A DNA stretch of 64,000 bases from Gymnothorax reevesii (taxonomy: Eukaryota > Chordata > Actinopteri > Anguilliformes > Muraenidae). Location: positions 42,118,611 through 42,182,610 of the forward strand of contig CM056582.1 in assembly GCA_029721435.1 (NCBI GenBank). The letters are read 5' to 3'. Below the pieces are notes generated by a model. That model saw nothing but the letters and a program-made list of their open reading frames with translations. It did no database searches and was not told where the DNA came from. The translations under genes and the position numbers were made by a program. This document shows positions 20,416 to 31,937 of the stretch, piece by piece. Numbering within the stretch: position 1 is the stretch's first letter; each line of letters starts with the position of its first letter.

Positions 20416-22679
20416 GTTTGTAAGTGTTTGTAATGTGTTTGTAATTGAAATAATTGGAGAACAGGCTGTTGCGTAATATCAGATGATGATTATGTTTGAT
20501 AATTTATTATGGTTATGAGAAATGTAGTTTAGAAGCATAGCTGTGATCTCAGTAACGCACTGGAAGTAACTGGGTTCCGGAAGTAACAAGATATTTTGCT
20601 GAAAGCGCTACATACGGGAATTTTTTTGCATATTGGTGTTACTCTCCTCTCCCATCCTCAGAGAAGCATGAGAAGATGTCCATCTTGAGGGGGAAACAAA
20701 AGAAATTGGAGTGTAAATGAAAGTTCAATCATGAGACACGATTCTCAAGCAATTGCGCTCACAATCGGCACCTTCAGTCTTTATTATATATGCTTCTGAC
20801 ATTCCTGTCTGATGTTACAGAGATTCCGCATCGCACAGCTTCCGGCATGTAAGTTCGCTCAAAACATTGCTCTTCATTTAGCTTTTATGAAATCCTCCTA
20901 GAAGACAAACAGTACTGTGGAGATTCTCCTGATTGTCCAGTTTTTTTTTTTGTTGAACTATTCCACATGACCCTGGAAGACTGACACATTCGTATCAACC
21001 TCAAACTCCTTTGTTGGAGTTATGCTGCTACCTGCTCGCTCCAATGCCAACGCAAATCCTCCCCACTACTACGGAGCTCTCCGTTTGAAACGTCCAGCGG
21101 CCTCATGCACAATCATTCCCTCCCTGTTGTGTCCTGGTTCTGTATGCCAGCCGTCCAAACCCTGGTGAAAATCATGGAAGCATCGGAAAGTGGGTCCAGC
21201 AGTACAAGCTACAACCATTCAGCGGGCTCGTTTCATCGCATAAATATCGCAACTCTGCAGGTGTTTCCAAGTATCTTCCATCCTTCATTGACTTTCGCAA
21301 TTCCTGACATTGAGCGGTAGGCTACATTTTCCCAGCCACATCAATGTATCTTCATTCTTTCTCAAGTACTACAATGTAGGAATATATCAGGTTTTATTTC
21401 TATTGCGGTCCTCTGAGTGGGCATACGTGCGATATACGGAATTCTCTTTTCCGACAAGTATCATTTAAGCGGATGAACCACAATTAGAGGGGTTTAACAA
21501 GTGTCAAGTTCATAGTGGTTTTGGAGTTATTGAGATATTATTTGTTACAACACATCTCGAGTGTTGTCAAGATTTGAATATTAATCTCTCTTAATTGCTT
21601 TTAGCAGCTACGTTTAGGTGGTGAGTATTCTACGGATGTCAATTCTTGTTTGCTGAAGCTGCGTTACACATAACCCAGTTTAACGTATGTGATTCTGTCT
21701 TCTGGAGGTCACAAAGTTAAATTATCACTGGTGCTGGGACTTATTGATTTTTGGGGTAAAATCCAAGTCACACATAGACACATTTATATCACATCATCAG
21801 GTCGGCGTGGCACAGTGGCAGTCAAAAGATTAAATTACCGCATATCCCTGTAGAGGCGCTTTGACTGTCTCTAGTAGAAGTAGTGTGAATCCTTATCATT
21901 CATTCTTTCATTATTTAAATGCACTTCTCGGAAATCGAATGTTCCCTGACAGGATGAAATCTATCGGCCCTATCTCCATGGAAACTTGGGAATAAGTATG
22001 AAATTGTTTCATACAAGCTTGCTTTCTTCAGTAAAGGTAAATTTTATTAGTCTTGTTGCAATATCTGGTATGAGAAGAGGGGGGAGAAGGGGGAGAATAC
22101 TTTTTCCACAGAAAACGTCGGCTATTTCCTGATAAATTAAAGTTATTTCGAGCACTTGGCCTCTTTGAGATCGATGTGTAAGTACTAGGGATAAGAGTGC
22201 TGTTATTCCATCGCGCAGTTTGTTACAGATCAGTGCTCAAAAACCTGCCTGCCAGTCAATAACTGCTCAGAAGTCAAAATGGTGCTGCTCGATATAATGT
22301 GATGAGTTTTGGCAATTGAATCGAAGTATCAAAAAGCAGTTCTACTTGGCTTTATTGGTGTCTGATCAGTATTTGATGGGAATGAAGCACATTGAAACGA
22401 GCATGTTAGCGAAACAGATAATGTGTGCAGCCTCTAAAATTTCGAAGTGGCAGCCAAGAAGGTAATTTCCGTTTACTCTAAACCCAAGGACTTTTGGGGA
22501 ATTCCTCAACCAAAGCCAACGAGGAGCAAGTTTTCTAACAATCGGCAAATTCGTGCAAAAAAAGAAAAAATTACCGGTACAGCCCTGTTCAATGTTAACA
22601 TACCTACAAATAGGCTATATTTGCTTGCATTACTGAACAAGCAGTACTTTCATTAGGGCCTCACATAATGCCTTCACCA
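20416..22679. other. Unassigned stretch
   Basis: Both strands were read and no protein family or transposon end was identified. Short open frames (for example 21105-21320 and 22447-22656) lack motifs. Confidence 0.3.
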
Positions 22680-22890
22680 AGGGGGTTTTGTGATCGTTTT
22701 AATCTGTTTTTGTTAGTTAAGAACATTAGGGAAAAACTGCTGGACTGATTTACATGAAATTTTCACAGTTGGTGGGAATTGGTCAAACTGGGATCCCAGT
22801 AGATTTTGGGCCAGATCCATAAGTGATTAATCAGCTGGGGGGACTGCTGGGCCTTGGCGGAGGCATTCACTCCCTGAGTGCTCTTGTTTT
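22680..22890 (+). repeat. Dispersed repeat fragment (GGCGGAGGC... type)
   Basis: It contains GCTGGACTGATTTACATGAA, GGCCAGATCCATAAGTGA and GGGCCTTGGCGGAGGC, followed by GAGTGCTCTTG. I recognise this arrangement from vertebrate dispersed repeats whose family name I cannot give. It directly precedes the G-rich minisatellite. Confidence 0.4.
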
Positions 22891-22956
22891 TCTATGCGTA
22901 GGCTATGATTTAGTTAGGGAGGTTATTCATATCTTTGCTTTTGAATTCAAGTAAAA

Positions 22957-24050
22957 TGTATGAGAGGGGTATAGGGTGTATGGGGGTATATCAGAGGGGT
23001 GTGTGAGTGTATTAGAGGGGTATGGGGGTGTGAGAGGGGTATGTGGGTGAATAAGAGGGGTATGGGGTGTATGGCGATGTATTAGAGGGTAATGGGGGTG
23101 TGTGAGGGGTATAGGGTGTATGGGGATGTGTGAGAGGGGTATGAGGTGTATGACAGGTGTATAGGGTGTGTGGGGATGTATTACAGAGGTATGTGGGTGA
23201 ATTAGAGGGGTATGGAGTGTATGGGGATGTATTAGAGGGGTATGGGGGTGTGTGAGGGGTATAGGGTGTATGGGGATTTGTGAGAGGGTTATGAGGTGTA
23301 TGAGAGGCGTATAGGGTTTATGGGAATGTATTAGAGGGGTATGGGGTGTGTGTGCGGTATAGTGTGTATGGGGATGTGTGAGAAGGGTATGAGGTGTATG
23401 AGTGGGGTATAGGGTGTATGGGGGTGTGTTAGAGGGGTATGGGGGTGTGTGAAGAGGTATGGGGTGTATGAGAAGGGTATAGGGCGTACAGGGGAGTATT
23501 AGAGGGGTATGGGGGTGTGTGAGGGGTATAGGGTGTATGGGGATGTGTGAGAGGGGTATAAGGTGTATGGGGGTGTATTAGAGGGGTATGGGGTGTATGG
23601 GGATGTATTAGAGGGGTATGGGGGTGTGTGACGGGTATAGGGTGTATGGGGATGTGTGAGAGGGTTATGAGGTGTATGAGAGGAGTATAGGGTGTATGGG
23701 GGTGCATTAGAGGGGTATGGGGTGTATGAGAAGGGTAAGGGGGTGTATCAGAGTGGTATTAGGGTGTATGAGAGGGGTATGGGGGTGTTGGAGGGGTATG
23801 GGGTGTATTAGAGGGGTATGGGTGTGTGAGAAGGGCATGGGGGTGGGTCGGAGGGGTATGGGGGTGAATTAGAGGAGTATGGGGGTGTATTAGAGGGGTA
23901 TGGGGGTTTGTGAGAGGGTATGGGGTCTGAGAGGGATATGGTGGTTTGTGTGGCGGTATGGCGTGTGAGAGGGGTATGTGGGTGTATTAGAGGGGTACGG
24001 GGGTGTGTGAGAGGGTATGGGGATGTATTGGTGGGTTTGGGGGTGTCTTC
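22957..24050 (+). repeat. 1.1-kb G-rich minisatellite
   Basis: The whole interval is built from variants of GAGAGGGGTATGGGG and GTGTATGGGGATGTATTA, giving an irregular unit of about 20 bp nested in a higher-order period near 40-50 bp. The plus strand is almost free of C. Runs of four to five G separated by short spacers occur throughout, so it could form G-quadruplexes. Long open frames on the opposite strand (Pro-His-Thr rich) are only a by-product of the repeat. Confidence 0.9.
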
Positions 24051-24474
24051 AATTTGGGGATGTAAATATCTCATAGCGTCTTACAGTGATGTCACAGCAG
24101 TGATTAGGGCACTGTAACCCATGCTGTGACCATCTGTGTACTGCAGTGTTGAATGGTAAAAAAGGATCTGTCATCAAACTCAGATGTTCAAAACTCCTGA
24201 ATCATCCCATGCAACATAGCCATGTGAATCCATGCATTTTTCCAAAAATATTGTGCGTTTCCGTCAAAAAATATAGGAACCAGCAAAGACCTGATAGTAT
24301 TTAGTATTTTATGTGGTTTATTATTTTGCTCATGAATATGAAGGATGATGTGTTTGTGGGCTCAGAATATTTCTGGGACTTTTAAAATGTGAGAGGTTCA
24401 GCTTCCATGTTTTTTCTGTGTTTCAACCCTTTGTTGCATGTTGTCCAATATTTTGGACAGAAGTTAAGTGGGGT
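24051..24474. other. Unassigned stretch
   Basis: Unique-looking sequence after the minisatellite; nothing recognised. Confidence 0.3.
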
Positions 24475-24620
24475 TTTTTATCTCCCGCCAACACGAAGTG
24501 GAAGGTTTGACCTCCGTCCGTGCGTGCGTGTGTGCGTCCATCCGAGAGAAAGGGGATAAATTTTCTCAGAAACTATTACAGATAGGACAACCAAATTTGG
24601 TGTGTAACTTCAGACCATAA
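24475..24620 (+). repeat. Dispersed repeat with GTCCGTGCGTGCG cluster
   Basis: TCTCCCGCCAACACG, GACCTCCGTCCGTGCGTGCG and GAGAGAAAGGGG are followed by TTCTCAGAAACTATTAC and AACCAAATTTGGTGTG. The Cartesian-like wording (many GTCC/GTGC words, then a description-like AT part) matches a class of fish repeats also represented by family G. No ends were determined. Confidence 0.4.
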
Positions 24621-24717
24621 AGGCCTTGATGGAGTTTGAAAATAAGAAGCACACGATTGGCGGGTGATTTTGTAGACCATGTCGACTTGTTTTCTCTGTA
24701 TGAGAAGTGTGAGGTAC

Positions 24718-25705
24718 TGTTCAGGAACCACTCGCGAGAGACAGAAATCCAAAAAACGTATGCCTTTATTGGAGTCCGGGTCAAAGCCAACGGTCATGCA
24801 CAGGGCATCCAAACACAAAACTCGTGGTCATACAAAATAGGTCGAAATCCAGAAAGACAAAAACAGTACAAAAAGGGCTATGGCAAGAATCAAGGTTGGA
24901 CTATCCAGGAGAAGTAAAACAATAATCAATGGCATACAAGGAGCTCTGCACAAAGAAATATTGATCAACGTTCTGACAAGAGCTGTGAGTGAAAAGACTC
25001 CTAATATACACACAGGAAAGGTCACATGCTATACAGAGATCAGCTGTGGGGAATGAGACTAATTACTTCGGGAGAATCACAAGAGGGAAAACCTAACCAC
25101 GGAAATTGGCGAGATACGAAATACGGACAGGAATCACACAAACAGCCAATGACATTTAAACAGCTCCGGTCCAGGAGTTCTACGTGCACAGATAACAAGA
25201 GCAGGAAAGTAATGAAGCACGTGCGAGATTCTCGCTGAACATAGGGAGAGGACGGCGGAAAGCAAAAGGGGCGGAGAATAGAACCGGGCGATTGCGAAGA
25301 GGTAATTAGTCTATTAGTAGCGGTGCAGCTTTACAACTTAAACTAGAGTGTTCATTAGTAATCGAAAATATACATGGTTAGTTGTGTTAGTTGACTAAAA
25401 TACAAAATACAATTGTTAGTCTTATTAGTAATCAGAACAGAAGGGTGAAGGAAGAAAACGAGATACGAAGGAATTTCTTAAACACCGGACTTCATTTAAA
25501 TCACCCGAATTTAGTGAGCACGCAGACAGGGAAGACGGACTAAACCAACTGGATCACAAGACAGGGGAGACAAGTGCAATGGAACTGAAACGTGGAATGA
25601 ACCAAAAACCTGAATATTACAAAAACCAAAAAGAATAAATAAAAGACAATAATCAAGAACACAAAACCAGAACATAAACATGACCAAAAAACCAGAACCA
25701 TGACA
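24718..25705 (-). mobile_element. LTR-like repeat, family L, copy at 24.7 kb
   Basis: In sense (minus) orientation it begins TGTCATGGTTCTGG at 25705 and ends GTGGTTCCTGAACA at 24718, a TG...CA structure. All family L blocks are present: CTTTATT, GACTCCTAATATACAC, TTCTACGTGCACAGATAA, several TTAGT words at 25300-25440, AAATCACCCGAA, and GGGGAGACAAGTGCAATG. The flanking five bases do not match, so target duplication is not confirmed. It is interpreted as a solo LTR. Confidence 0.65.
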
Positions 25706-26559
25706 CATAGATACCCTGAAAACACAAAATGTACATTTTACTGGACATTTGCAGACAATTTCCTTAATTGGTGCCTCTCTAATTAGACACATGATTTACC
25801 ACAAACAATCACAATGGCTGCATCCCCAAGTAAGAGGTAAGTTGATGGAATAGCTCAAATAAGCAATGTCTAGAATTCAAATGGATCATCATGCGTATCA
25901 ATGACCAGGTTTCTTCAACTTCACATTAGTTCTGTCACTCTGCATGCATAATGTCCAAAACAGTGGATGGCAGTGTGCATCCCACAAGCACAATGTCCAA
26001 TGTAATGGATAGACAGACGACCCACTTGCACGCTCCCCCCCAAACACACACACACACACACAAAATATTGCACCAAATCCCAACAAATGGTCCAAGGAAT
26101 TTGTTTGTACTCTATGCATCGGAAGGTTAAATGTCAAATGCAACTGGTTAACACAGAATCAGGGCACAACAATTATGACTTTCAAGAGCTTTTCCCCACT
26201 TGGCTAAATTGTGAATTGGGCTCACTATTTTACTTAGTGATTGCCAGTTCTCTCCTTATTTTACCCATTACAAAGATGATCTCAGGGGCTGGATATGACT
26301 TTTTGTGTATGATAAACTTTTCAAGAGTTTTGCTCCATTTTCTCAATCCACCGCTGATAAAGGCGATGTTTACTTATACAGTAAAGGGGGAGTAAAAAAA
26401 ACAAATACACTCAATGCGCAAAATATAAAACCCTCTCTGCTATGGATCATAATTTGGCCAGCAAGTCCTTAAATCACCTTTCTTGGAAGGATGAAACTAT
26501 GCCTGATAGCAACTGAATATAGATGTTGGCTGTGCATTATAGAAGTCAAAACAGAGGGA
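25706..26559. other. Unassigned; CA microsatellite
   Basis: A short CA run lies at 26044-26062. No coding or repeat family was recognised elsewhere. Confidence 0.35.
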
Positions 26560-27175
26560 GCCAAGAGTAGGATCAGAAGTACAATCAGAATTAGCTTTAT
26601 TGGCAGCCCAGGTCAGAGAAGAGGCCGACTATGCAATAGAGGGCAGGCAGATTGTAGTGGGGTGTACAGGCAGTCAAGTGCCGGCGAAGTTGAGCACTGG
26701 CGAACAGGTCACAGGAAGAGGTCCAGGGCCAGAGACTGTAGTGAATGGGGAGGAAGTGGGAGACACTACGTTGGGAAATGATTATGGATAATGAAGCCAA
26801 TGAGCAGGGGAACAGCCAACAAGAAAACAAAGAAGAAGGAAAACCTGCTGAAACTAGAAATAAAAATGAACACTGCAAACTGCGAGAAATTGATCTCAAC
26901 ACAACTGTTAGTCAACAGTCAGACAAAGGAGAAACAAAAGACAGGAACTTAATACACAGAGGCAACAATTAAATATGAAGGTCAGGTGCGGACAGAAGGC
27001 GGGAGAAAGGGAGGGATGAAGCCAGGTGACAATAATTCAATGATTGAAATCCATCAAAGTGGCAAACTGAAAAAGATGTACAGTAAATAGCCAGACTGCA
27101 GGGAAAACTAATCAACATAATCAGGATGTAACTCTGAGGCTGATTTGTCACCTTCCTGCAGTCTTGTCTTTTCAT
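26560..27175 (-). repeat. Possible LTR-like fragment, other family
   Basis: The plus-strand phrase GTAGGATCAGAAGTAC followed by GCTTTATTGGCAG gives an AATAAAG signal on the minus strand near one end. This is the arrangement seen in the other LTR-like copies here. An ACTGTTAGTCAACAGTCAG word occurs at 26902. The body does not match family L closely, and the edges are approximate. Confidence 0.35.
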
Positions 27176-27539
27176 TTTTGTCTTTTCATGCCTCTGTCAT
27201 GCTGCCTCTTAAAAAAGGGTTACATTCTAGCATATGACGGACTGATTTACAATAAGCAAGCAAAATGGAAAAACTCCATAAAACATCCGTTGACAAACTT
27301 TTAAAAACATCATCCCAAAGCATTGTCCAGTTTTATGGAGTTTTTCCGTTGCTACTTGGTGGCCCCCATTTGCTTCCAGCACAAAAAGGAATTTAGATCA
27401 TTTTTAAAACTCTCTAGTGGCCATAAAGTTGTGCCAGGTGAAAAACAACTTTGTCCATTCGAGACCTCTAATGGTGGGTAAATGGATAGTCAAATTATAG
27501 TTTTTGGGTAGAATATCCATTTAACCCACGGAATACAAC
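27176..27539. other. Unassigned stretch
   Basis: No recognised element. Confidence 0.3.
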
Positions 27540-28055
27540 ATACAAAATGGCAGCCATAGTGGACATCCCAGTGCCGTCACTTTCGATATGCTCCTGTAGA
27601 TAAGCAAGAGCAAGCAACACAACAAAGATTGCTTTGATTGACCGAGGCATTTTTGAGTTATAGTGCGGAATGGAAATTCAAGATGGCGGCCGTGGCAGCC
27701 ATAGTTCATTTCGGGTCACCACAAAAATCGATCGTTTTTGTAGCAACTGTACCCTGATGTCCACAGCAAAAATTGTGATGATTGATGATGACGTTTTTCA
27801 GTTACTGCAAGGAATGCAAATTGAAGATGGAGGCTGTGGCAGCTATATTTGATTTCAGATCGTGGCTGAAATCAATATGCTTTTGTAGTGACTATACCCC
27901 AATGTCCTCACCAAAAATAGTGATGATCGGTGATTTTTGATTGGCATTTTTCAGCTTTCCCACAGAATCAACTGTGGACAGACTAGATGGACGGACGAAC
28001 GCCGTTCGGGATGACAACACCTCTTAGTCCCCTTAGGGGCTGAGGGGTAAAAAGT
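27540..28055 (+). repeat. Family G repeat with internal tandem units
   Basis: Units of about 145-150 bp repeat two to three times. Each has AAGATGGCGGCCGTGGCAGC or a variant, then ATCGATCGTTTTTGTAGC or ATCAATATGCTTTTGTAG, ACCCTGATGTCC/ACCCCAATGTCC, and a TTTTTCAG end. After the array come GACAGACTAGATGGACGGACG and the terminal GGCTGAGGGGTAAAAAG. The last motif is shared with the insertion at 17355-17610. No coding content was found. Confidence 0.6.
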
Positions 28056-28074
28056 CATTCAAGTAATTATACCA

Positions 28075-29112
28075 AGGTATCACGATAGCGCCGTGGGGTG
28101 TCACGACAAATGACTCCCGGTGACAATTGACTCCCACGTCATTTCACTTTGCGTCAATTGACTCCCGCGTCATTTGACTCCGCGTCATTAAGGTTAGGGT
28201 TAGGTTTTGGGGTTGGTGGATAGGTTAAGTTTAGGTTAGGGGTGTGGTTAAGGTTAGGGTAAGGTTTTTGGGTTGGACCTAAAGTCAAGGGAAGGTTAAG
28301 ATTAGGCATAGGGTGTGGTTAAGGTTAGGGTTAGGTTTTGCGGTCGGGGGATAGTTTAAGGCTTTGGGTATGTTATAAAATGGTTATAGTTATGGTTAGG
28401 TTTTGAGTTAGGTGTGGTTTAGGGGGAAGGTTAGGTTTAGGCATAGGGTTATTTTTAAGGTTAGGTTTAGGCATGAGGTTGATTTTATGGTTAGGTTTAT
28501 AATTAGGTATGAGGTTAGGGATTAGGTTGGGTTTAGGCATGAGGTAAGGTTAAGGTTAGGGGGTAGGTTTAAGTTTGGGGTAGTTTTTAGGAGATGGGTT
28601 TGGTTTGGGCCATGTTTTTAGAGATAGGTTGGGTTTAGGCATGGAGTGTAGTTAAGGTTAGATATTGGAGTTAAAGTTTATGGAGTTTTCTTGGATCGAG
28701 TCTTCATATGTAAAGAGGCTTATTTGAAGACAATTTTTAGGAATTTATTTTAAAGGAATGATGAAAGGCTCAGGTGGTTTTTTGTCGGAAGTTAAATGAC
28801 ACGGGAGTCATTTGTCCTAGGGAGTCAATTGTCGTCTAGAGTCAATTGTCGTGGAATCGCGCCGTGGGTAGCACTGCTGCCTGGGAGAAAGAAGTTGTGG
28901 GTTTGAATCTGGCCTGGGGCCTTTCTACATGAAGTTAGTATGTTCTCCACATGTTAGCAAGGGTTTCCTCCTACAATCCAAAGATATGCTTGTCAGGCTA
29001 GTTGGAGACTCTAAATTGCCCATTGATGTGAATGATTTATACGTATGTTAACCTGAGATAGGTGAAAAATTGCCGGCAGTGTTGTTAAACAATAAAGAAG
29101 AAATCAAATAAT
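28075..29112 (+). mobile_element. tRNA-promoter SINE-like element, split
   Basis: The part from 28859 reads GCGCCGTGGGTAGCACTGC, GTGGGTTTGAATCTGGCC (Pol III B-box-like), ACATGAAGTTAGTATGTTCTCC, CAAGGGTTTCCTCC, CCAAAGATATGCTTGTCAGG and GACTCTAAATTGCCC. This is the order of a very common teleost repeat with a split internal promoter. Its first ~20 bases (28075-28097) are separated from the rest by a 761-bp insertion. The A/B-box-like words do not form a real tRNA. Confidence 0.6.
28098..28858. mobile_element. Insertion with 10-bp TSD and telomere-like core
   Basis: It is flanked by identical 10-mers, GCGCCGTGGG, at 28088-28097 and 28859-28868. The ends are subterminal inverted motifs: the left has TCACGACAAATGACTCCC and GACAATTGACTCCC, the right has the inverse words GGGAGTCATTTGTC and GGAGTCAATTGTCG (twice). 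The core (about 28190-28680) is a degenerate GGTTAGG/TTAAGGTTAGG array with hardly any C on the plus strand. A 9-10-bp target duplication suggests a Mutator-like (MULE) non-autonomous transposon. No transposase is encoded. Confidence 0.65.
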
Positions 29113-30275
29113 AACACAGTATGAAATAGTTTAAGGCAGACGGACAGTGAAAGTGACGGACAAGACCAGCATGAACTTTCACTGTTTCAATCAGAAGTCC
29201 ATTACCAGGCCCAATATAACACACTGCAGCGCACTGGCCTCCTCTTTTCCTGCCACTGCCTTGCTGCTTGTACCAACATTCTCCTGATAAAATGATGTAT
29301 ATTTACAACAAAGAATAATAGGCCAGATTGGCAGAGGGCATTACATTCTGTGTTTTTCCTGAAACCATGAGTTCAAAAACGTTTTCATTTCCTGTGCTTC
29401 TCGACATTTCATTTCTGCATAAGTGCTTCACATAGTTTATAATACTCTGATGTGTCTGGTAATCTCTACCGCAGTACAGGCTCCAAATATAGCCTCTTAA
29501 GAAATCCTTTGCATTTAAATTGGAGTGTGCAGTTGCTGCCTCAGAATACTGACAGAAACAGCTCTTAAGAGAATGGTGAAAACCATCTTATTAAAAGGCT
29601 TAAGTCACGGGAAAGCTCTCGAGGAAGTTCAATCTATAAGCTTGAGTCAGCGATCTTGCCAGAATTTAGAAAAATAACGCAGTGTCTATATGTGCTGATA
29701 TACAGCTGCATATACTATCGGACTTTCTCTTGCTCTCTCTGTCTCTTTCTCTCATTCACACACACGCGCACACACACTCAAAACTGACACACACACACAC
29801 GCGCATATACACACACATATACACACACACACACAATTGTGCACTCCCCTTGCAGCTTCTAGATATGAAATTGCCAGAGCTTCATAAAACTGGTTATATT
29901 CAAGGTAGAGATCCAAGAAATAGTTGGCAAATGAATTAACAAATCATGCATGGCAGGCAATGTTTCAAATCTGAAAATAAGCCCAGTGCTCATTAAAACT
30001 GAGGCCACCATCAAACTTTTGTTTCCTCACAGGCAGTCAGCAGACAAGCTAGTACTTGTCTTCAAATGAGCATTTTCAAGCAGTGTAGAGTGAATGTTTT
30101 AATTGAATTAATTAAAATCTGTTCTTCTCCAAAAACAAATACAATTTTTTTTTTTCACGACCACAGCATTCTAACATTATTTGAAATTCTGCATAATTAA
30201 AAAAAAATCACAATATCTGGCAGCATTTCTATAGCTGGGCTTCTGCAGCTTGATATCTATACAGGTAGAGAGACA
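29113..30275. other. Unassigned; CA microsatellite
   Basis: A CA-rich tract interrupted by GCGC and TATA lies at 29756-29836. The rest shows no recognised gene or element. Confidence 0.35.
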
Positions 30276-30655
30276 AGAGGCGGATCAGGACTCAACTACA
30301 GACAAAGGTTCAGTTTCAGAGGTTTTATTAAATGTAAACACAGTGTCAAACAATCCAGTTCATTAACAAACAGGCGACTTTCAGTACAAAAGGGCAAGTC
30401 CAAATCGTAATCAGTAGGCAGGCCACAGGCCGATTGCCAAATGGAAGAAATGCCAAAGCCGAGGAAGAGCAGAATCATATGTCAGGGGATCATAAACATG
30501 CTACACAGAAGCTGCACAAAATCTCAAAAACCACAGACAAAGGAGGATCAGAAAACGGAAAAAGAAAAAAAAAATCACTGGAGGGTATTCAAGGCTCATG
30601 AGTGACGTCAAAAGTCAAACTCGCGAACTAAAGGTCCAAAATTAGAGGTGTCTAT
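30276..30655 (-). repeat. LTR-like fragment
   Basis: The plus-strand sequence GGCGGATCAGGACTC, then GAGGTTTTATTAAATG and AACAAACAGGCG, has the same arrangement as the ends of the LTR-like families (AATAAA signal near the sense 3' end). The remaining body does not align by eye with family L. Edges are approximate. Confidence 0.35.
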
Positions 30656-30661
30656 ATACAC

Positions 30662-30790
30662 GTTACAGTCAGATTGTGAAACCTGTCATTTCATAAAATG
30701 ACTGCAAATTTCAGTGATTTAATGAAATTGCAAGCGCTAAACTTCAGTCATTTCATGAAATGACAAAAATGGTTTCACAATCTGACTAAC
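30662..30790. mobile_element. 129-bp palindromic MITE
   Basis: The left arm GTTACAGTCAGATTGTGAA and the right arm ending TTCACAATCTGACTAAC are inverted copies. Inside are ACCTGTCATTTCATAAAATG and CAGTCATTTCATGAAATGAC, which are also mutually inverted. The element is nearly all TIR. The ~40-bp arms and absence of coding make it a typical MITE; the superfamily is uncertain. Confidence 0.75.
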
Positions 30791-30842
30791 ATATTGGGGA
30801 GAAACTAGGAGAGAATAAATTCTCCAAGATGAATGTAATGAC

Positions 30843-31270
30843 ACAGCCCAGGAACCAGAAGCAAGCGGTAGTGAAAGTCGAAATCCTTTATTCAGTCCGT
30901 GTTCAAGCCAGAGATCACAGAAGTACAGTGCCACAAAACACAATCCAAAGCTCAGGGTCTTTGACAGGCAGTGTTCGGTAACAGTGGGTCAGAATGGCAA
31001 CGTACACGAACAGCAGACAAAAATCAGAGTCGATAAAAGAGATCCAAAAATCCAAAAAACCAGAGCAGCAAAAACAGAAATCGTGGTCAGGCAGGTGGAG
31101 TCAAAACCAGAACAACAAACAAGATAAACAGAAGGGCAGAGGCAGAAATCGGTAGTCGGACAAAGGGCATCTCAAATATCTCAGATCTTACTGGCATACG
31201 GGCCTCTCGGCACAGAAGGAAAGAGCAACGTTCTGACGGAGATGGAACAGAAATGCAGGGCTTAAGTTCC
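30843..31270 (-). repeat. LTR-like fragment, family L end
   Basis: It starts CCCAGGAACCAGAAGC followed by GAAATCCTTTATTCAGTCC, which corresponds to the TCAGGAACCA...TTTATT end of family L. It carries CAGAAATCGTGGTCAGGC and GAGCAACGTTCTGACGG, also present in the copy at 24.7 kb (ATCAACGTTCTGACAAGAGC). The GTTAGT patch and the TGT start are missing, so it is truncated near 31270 where another repeat motif (TTCCAGTGTGTAGG) begins. Confidence 0.5.
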
Positions 31271-31699
31271 AGTGTGTAGGAATTTCTCCCATCTAGCGAT
31301 CAGATCATATATCGCAATCAACTCTCTCGCACCACACAGTTCAAAGTATGTATTACAGCTGCAGTAGCCTTCACGCGTCAGAAAGCCAAGATTTGATTCA
31401 GGACTTAATCCAGTTTTCCCTCTGGCGATCAGGTTCCGTTCGTGTAATTTTGGCAGTGTATATTTTGCCGTGATCCGTTTTTACATTTCTACCGCTATTT
31501 GGCCGCAACCTCTGGTACGCATGCACAGTCGTATTATTTTTAGACTTAAAATTTGAATTCTTTTATATCAGACAAGAAAGCGTAGTTCTGGATTTATACC
31601 TCGACATTTTGTTCCGACGGGAACCCCCATCTTTCTCAGAAGTGTCACATGATGGTATTGTGACGTGTCTTATTAGCTGTTTTTACTGAGGCGGGACCA
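31271..31699. other. Unassigned; possible MITE end
   Basis: CTTAAGTTCCAGTGTGTAGG followed by TCCCATCTAGCGATCAG at 31261-31300 resembles the end of a common teleost repeat. No opposite end was found. The rest is unassigned. Confidence 0.3.
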
Positions 31700-31937
31700 T
31701 CCTACCAAGTTTGATAGGCCAAGCCTCCTGCGGTCAGTTTGCCTCTTCAGAACTGCGCTCCACATGTGAGACAGCATGTACGCCTCCCCGTCCCAGTCCT
31801 TTGGGCTGGATTCCGGATTTCTATCACTTCCATAATTCAGCGTTGGTGTCGGTTTTCCTCAGTGCGGATAACTTTGGCTTTTTCCCAGTCCATAATATGG
31901 TTTCCCTCTCTTACAATGGTCCGTAATGGCTGATTTT

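Noticed and set aside
23429..24074. Pro-His-Thr-rich frames as a possible structural or antifreeze-like protein.
   Set aside because: They are the antisense translation of the G-rich minisatellite and change frame with repeat length.
24718..25705. A confirmed target duplication for this LTR-like copy.
   Set aside because: The five bases on either side (GGTAC and CATAG) differ, so only the TG...CA ends support it.
28190..28680. True interstitial telomere.
   Set aside because: Perfect TTAGGG runs are rare; the variants are irregular and lie between element-like ends with a target duplication.
28859..28920. A tRNA gene.
   Set aside because: Only A/B-box-like words are present; no cloverleaf can be drawn and the rest follows a SINE-type repeat.
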